Assembly (NCBI GenBank): GCA_020048295.1
Contig: JAIFMT010000220.1
Span: 1 to 9,535, forward strand
Reading direction: 5' to 3'
DNA length: 9,535 bases
Origin: Rhodoferax sp.
Lineage (GTDB): Bacteria > Pseudomonadota > Gammaproteobacteria > Burkholderiales > Burkholderiaceae
Shown here: positions 7,251 to 9,535 of the stretch, piece after piece
Numbering within the stretch: the first letter of the stretch is position 1
How the letters are laid out: every line of letters starts with the position of its first letter
Notes under the pieces: model-generated
What the model saw: the letters and a program-made list of their open reading frames with translations, nothing else
The model's database searches: none
Told to the model about the DNA's origin: nothing
Made by a program: the position numbers and the translations under genes

Positions 7251-8153
7251 TTAAAGAATTTCGGCCAACATGCGGTTCACGCCAATCTGCCAGTGCGGCA
7301 GCGTCAGGCCAAAGGTGCGCTGCAGCTTGGCGGTGTCAAGCCGCGAGTTGTGCGGGCGCTTGGCCGGCGTGGGGAACGCGCTGGTCGGCACCGGGTCGAT
7401 CTGGGTTACAGCTAAATCAATAGCTGGTTGCGCTTGTCTGGCTTGGGCTATCACGTGTTTTGCATACTCAAACCAGTTGGTCTCGCCGCTGGCCACCAGG
7501 TGGTAAATGCCGGCCGTGGTCTCGGCCAGTTCATCCTGCTGCATCACCTGGCGGATGGCGTGGGCGCTGATGTCGGCCAGCAGGTCAGCCCCGGTGGGCG
7601 CGCCAATCTGGTCGTTGATGACGGTCAGGCGCTCGCGCTCGCGGGCCAGGCGTAGCATGGTTTTGGCAAAGTTGCCCCCGCGTGCCGCGTACACCCAGCT
7701 GGTTCTGAAGATCAGGTGGCGTGGGCAGGCTTGGGCAATCAGCGCTTCGCTCTCCAGCTTGTTGCGGCCGTACACGCTCAAGGGGCCGGTGGGGTCGGTC
7801 TCAGTCCACGGCGTGTTGCCGCTGCCGTCAAAAACGTAGTCGGTGCTGTAGTGCAACAGCCAGGCACCGAGTTTGGCGGCCTCAATGGCCAGCACCTCGG
7901 GGGCCAGTGCATTGATGGTGCGCGCCAGCTCGGGCTCGCTCTCGGCCTTGTCCACGGCGGTGTGGGCGGCGGCGTTGACGATCACATCGGGGCGCACGCT
8001 GCGCACCGTTTGTGCCAGGCCCGCCAAATTGGTGAAGTCGCCACATCGGTCAGTGCTGTCGCTGTCAAGGGCAATGAGTTCGCCCAGCGGGCTCAAGGCG
8101 CGTTGCAGTTCCCAGCCAACCTGGCCGCCTTTGCCAAAGAGTAGGATTTTCAT
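7251..8153 (-). CDS. rmlD: dTDP-4-dehydrorhamnose reductase
   Basis: This 300-residue NAD(P)H-dependent reductase carries out the last step to dTDP-L-rhamnose. The N-terminal glycine motif is [10 protein letters not shown] (7-16). [19 protein letters not shown] (59-77) and YSTDYVFDG (102-110) are family signatures, and YGRNK (128-132) holds the catalytic Y-x3-K pair. [39 protein letters not shown] and the GVNRMLAEI end match the substrate domain. Residues about 235-250 are encoded by a repeat-like stretch (7406-7450). The E. coli enzyme, from memory, is two residues shorter there, so the protein is probably functional. No Shine-Dalgarno sequence is visible: the ATG directly follows an 11-base inverted repeat (8155-8165). 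It lies 27 bases after the HEPN gene and 17 bases before rmlA. Confidence 0.95.
   Translation of the reverse strand: MKILLFGKGGQVGWELQRALSPLGELIALDSDSTDRCGDFTNLAGLAQTVRSVRPDVIVNAAAHTAVDKAESEPELARTINALAPEVLAIEAAKLGAWLLHYSTDYVFDGSGNTPWTETDPTGPLSVYGRNKLESEALIAQACPRHLIFRTSWVYAARGGNFAKTMLRLARERERLTVINDQIGAPTGADLLADISAHAIRQVMQQDELAETTAGIYHLVASGETNWFEYAKHVIAQARQAQPAIDLAVTQIDPVPTSAFPTPAKRPHNSRLDTAKLQRTFGLTLPHWQIGVNRMLAEIL
7406..7450 (-). repeat. Palindromic repeat copy inside the rmlD coding region (copy 2)
   Basis: AGCTA (7410-7414), six bases and TAGCT (7421-7425) form a perfect 5-base inverted repeat inside rmlD. On the minus strand 7435-7420 reads AAGCG, five variable bases, AGCTAT, matching copy 1 in the rmlC-rmlA gap at 13 of 16 bases. 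The stretch encodes about residues 235-250 of RmlD ([16 protein letters not shown]) in the variable segment before the conserved [10 protein letters not shown] motif, without breaking the frame. A chance resemblance of AT-rich codons is possible, but the shared core and flanks favour a common repeat. Confidence 0.4.
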
Positions 8154-8154
8154 G

Positions 8155-8174
8155 AGCGGTCCGCTTTTAATTAA
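8155..8174. repeat. Adjacent palindromes in the HEPN-rmlD gap
   Basis: The 27-base gap between the HEPN stop and the rmlD start contains AGCGGTCCGCT (8155-8165), symmetric around its central base and one base away from the rmlD ATG. It is followed by the 8-base palindrome TTAATTAA (8167-8174). In minus-strand RNA AGCG-GAC-CGCU could form a small hairpin exactly where a ribosome site is expected. It may affect rmlD translation or mark a junction of the inserted gene pair; neither can be decided from sequence. Confidence 0.35.
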
Positions 8175-8180
8175 GTTTCA

Positions 8181-8636
8181 TCAATCGTAGGTTTGGGCGC
8201 AAAAGCCCACCAGCCGGTCAAAGTAGCCCAACAGTGTGGGTACTGCTCGTGTGAGTTCGTCAAAGAACTCCGCGAGCCGTTCACTGTTTTCTTCGTATTC
8301 GTGGTTGACAGCGTTACGCAGCTCCCGCAACAGTTTCCATTGCGCCACAGAGTCAAGAATGTTGAGTTTTTCCATGTACAGCAGAACGCTGCTGAAGGGC
8401 TCCGTGTCTTGCTCTTCTTCGCGGGCGATGGCCCGCATTGTTTTGCCCAGTTGCTCTTGAAATTCGCTAAATCTTACCCTGAAGGCAGCCAGGGACTCGT
8501 GCTGGTCGGGCGTTAGTGCCTGCCAGTCACTGATGGGCAGGATCGCTTGGGTCTGCTGGAGCGAATAGACCAGGTAAGCCCGCATCCGAACCAAGTGGTC
8601 GAGCTTTTTGCGGATCAGCGCAATATGGTCGCTCAT
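8181..8636 (-). CDS. HEPN-domain protein, likely HepT-like toxin RNase
   Basis: This 151-residue all-helical protein carries RELRNAVNHEYEE near residues 104-116. It contains R-x4-H-x-Y (Arg107, His112, Tyr114), the catalytic RNase motif of HepT-type HEPN toxins; Tyr114 is the position that MntA antitoxins AMPylate (family knowledge). The rest is helical and charged, with no signal peptide or membrane segment, at the usual family length. Its ATG overlaps the stop of the upstream minimal nucleotidyltransferase gene by ATGA, which is the normal MNT/HEPN pairing. AAGGG lies about eight bases upstream of the start. GC over 8221-8400 is about 51% by hand count against about 64% in rmlD (7741-7920), suggesting a different origin from the surrounding rml genes. 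A non-toxic accessory role of HEPN with nucleotidyltransferase is the alternative. Confidence 0.8.
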   Translation of the reverse strand: MSDHIALIRKKLDHLVRMRAYLVYSLQQTQAILPISDWQALTPDQHESLAAFRVRFSEFQEQLGKTMRAIAREEEQDTEPFSSVLLYMEKLNILDSVAQWKLLRELRNAVNHEYEENSERLAEFFDELTRAVPTLLGYFDRLVGFCAQTYD

Positions 8637-8917
8637 AGCAGCAGCCCTTGTTTTTTGGCAATGTTGGCAATCGGTGACAAGTCAGATGGTTTGCGCACGA
8701 TCAAATCGACCGGCAAGTTCAGGGTTTCTTCGAGCCTGATTTTGCAGCGCAGCTCGTCGAGCAGCGCGTGCGGGCCAGCTTCGACATACAAGTCAATGTC
8801 ACCGCCGCGCGCGTGATCATCCAACCGCGAACCAAAAACCCAGACGTTGACACCGCCAACGAAGGTTTGTTGGCACACGCTCTGGATGCTGTCGATCTGC
8901 GCTCGGCTGAGTCTCAT
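8633..8917 (-). CDS. Minimal nucleotidyltransferase, likely MntA-like antitoxin
   Basis: This 94-residue protein has the DNA polymerase beta-type nucleotidyltransferase core. VWVFGSRLDDHARGGDIDLYV (25-45) contains Gly29-Ser30 and the metal-binding Asp40 and Asp42, and a third acidic residue, Asp71, follows in LPVDLIV. The spacing is GS-x9-DxD, one residue shorter than the GS-x10-DxD usually quoted for MntA. In studied systems this enzyme AMPylates the HepT tyrosine and thereby neutralises the toxin (family knowledge). Its stop overlaps the HEPN start by ATGA, so the pair is translationally coupled with the antitoxin first. It begins 12 bases after the rmlB stop, with no obvious ribosome site, so it may depend on rmlB translation. 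Moderate GC (about 53% over 8701-8760 by hand count) sets it apart from the rml genes. Confidence 0.82.
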   Translation of the reverse strand: MRLSRAQIDSIQSVCQQTFVGGVNVWVFGSRLDDHARGGDIDLYVEAGPHALLDELRCKIRLEETLNLPVDLIVRKPSDLSPIANIAKKQGLLL

Positions 8918-8929
8918 GACGAGTCGAAA

Positions 8930-9535
8930 CTATTTGGCATCTGACCCCAATGATTGGTACTGCTTTTGTACCCAATCCCGATAAGCGCCGCTTTGCACAT
9001 GGGCAACCCAGTCGGGGTTGTCCAGGTACCACTGCACGGTCTTGCGGATGCCGGTCTCAAAGGTTACAAAGGGTTTCCAGCCCAGTTCTTGTTCGAGCTT
9101 GCGCGCATCGATGGCGTAGCGACGATCATGGCCGGGGCGGTCGGTCACATAAGTGATTTGATCTTTGTAGGGCTTGCCGTCGGCGCGTGGGCGCAACTCA
9201 TCGAGTAGGGCACACACGGTGTGCACGATGTCGAGGTTGGCTTTTTCGTTCCAGCCGCCGACGTTGTAGGTTTCGCCCAGTCGGCCAGCTTCGAGCACGC
9301 GGCGGATCGCGCTGCAATGGTCCTTGACGTACAGCCAGTCGCGGATTTGTTGGCCGTCGCCATACACCGGCAGGGCTTTGCCGGCCAGCGCGTTGACGAT
9401 CATCAGCGGGATGAGTTTTTCGGGGAAGTGGTAGGGGCCGTAGTTGTTGCTGCAATTGGTGGTGAGTACCGGCAAGCCGTAGGTGTGGTGCCAGGCGCGC
9501 ACCAGGTGGTCGCTGGCGGCTTTGCTGGCACTGTA
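8930..9535 (-). CDS. rmlB: dTDP-glucose 4,6-dehydratase, C-terminal part (truncated by window edge)
   Basis: These are the last 201 residues of an extended-SDR sugar-nucleotide dehydratase, which converts dTDP-glucose to dTDP-4-keto-6-deoxyglucose, the second step of the rhamnose pathway. The frame is open to the window edge, where it starts [20 protein letters not shown]. This holds the catalytic Y-x3-K pair, so the frame extends upstream and the internal ATG at 9502 is not the start. [44 protein letters not shown] and [21 protein letters not shown] are the standard RmlB signatures in order. The usual length is about 350 residues, so roughly 150 N-terminal residues with the NAD-binding glycine motif are outside the window. 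It is the most upstream rml gene seen; the promoter of the operon is not in the window. Confidence 0.96.
   Translation of the reverse strand, partial: YSASKAASDHLVRAWHHTYGLPVLTTNCSNNYGPYHFPEKLIPLMIVNALAGKALPVYGDGQQIRDWLYVKDHCSAIRRVLEAGRLGETYNVGGWNEKANLDIVHTVCALLDELRPRADGKPYKDQITYVTDRPGHDRRYAIDARKLEQELGWKPFVTFETGIRKTVQWYLDNPDWVAHVQSGAYRDWVQKQYQSLGSDAK

Noticed and set aside
8155..8168. AGCG-GTC-CGCT followed by TTTT on the plus strand as a terminator
   Set aside because: The stem is only four pairs, no plus-strand gene ends there, and on the minus strand it lies within the operon.

Overview
The window looks like chromosomal DNA of a GC-rich betaproteobacterium of the order Burkholderiales, probably a Comamonadaceae relative (Rhodoferax, Polaromonas or Acidovorax type). 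The reasons are the Cupriavidus-like acetoacetyl-CoA reductase fragment, the high GC of the coding regions, and two short repeat copies that resemble, from memory, a repeat common in that family. This placement is an inference; no rRNA or other marker is present. Eleven well-supported protein genes fill almost the whole window. Apart from phaB, all of them lie on the minus strand.

Left part (1-5758). The 3' end of phaB (plus strand, 1-296) converges on a minus-strand operon of five genes. In transcription order these are an AcsA-type acyl/acetyl-CoA synthetase (5572-3794), E1 alpha (3797-2772), E1 beta (2775-1783) and E2 (1786-554) of a pyruvate/acetoin-type 2-oxo acid dehydrogenase, and a small acyl carrier protein (557-309). 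All four junctions are the same 4-base ATGA stop/start overlap, so the five products are probably made in coordinated amounts. No E3 (dihydrolipoamide dehydrogenase) is encoded here. A dedicated carrier protein beside an acyl-CoA-forming complex, a CoA ligase and a PHB-pathway reductase is the most interesting combination in the window. It suggests an acetyl-unit supply module in which the acyl group might also be passed to an ACP. The 186-base gap upstream of the synthetase holds a possible 23-codon leader ORF with a strong Shine-Dalgarno sequence and a cluster of TTGCG/CGCAA inverted repeats.

Right part (5759-9535). A dTDP-L-rhamnose biosynthesis operon runs rmlB (partial, cut by the window edge), rmlD, rmlA, rmlC. 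It makes the activated sugar for LPS O-antigen or other surface polysaccharide. Between rmlB and rmlD sits a two-gene MNT/HEPN pair: a 94-residue minimal nucleotidyltransferase and a 151-residue HEPN protein with an R-x4-H-x-Y motif. This is the arrangement of MntA/HepT-type toxin-antitoxin modules. By hand count its GC (about 51% over 8221-8400) is clearly below that of rmlD (about 64% over 7741-7920), which fits a later insertion into the operon.

Two related short palindromic repeat copies lie in the rml operon. One is in the rmlC-rmlA gap, where its end supplies the ribosome binding site of rmlC. The other is inside the rmlD reading frame. No rRNA, tRNA, CRISPR array, insertion sequence or convincing rho-independent terminator was seen.
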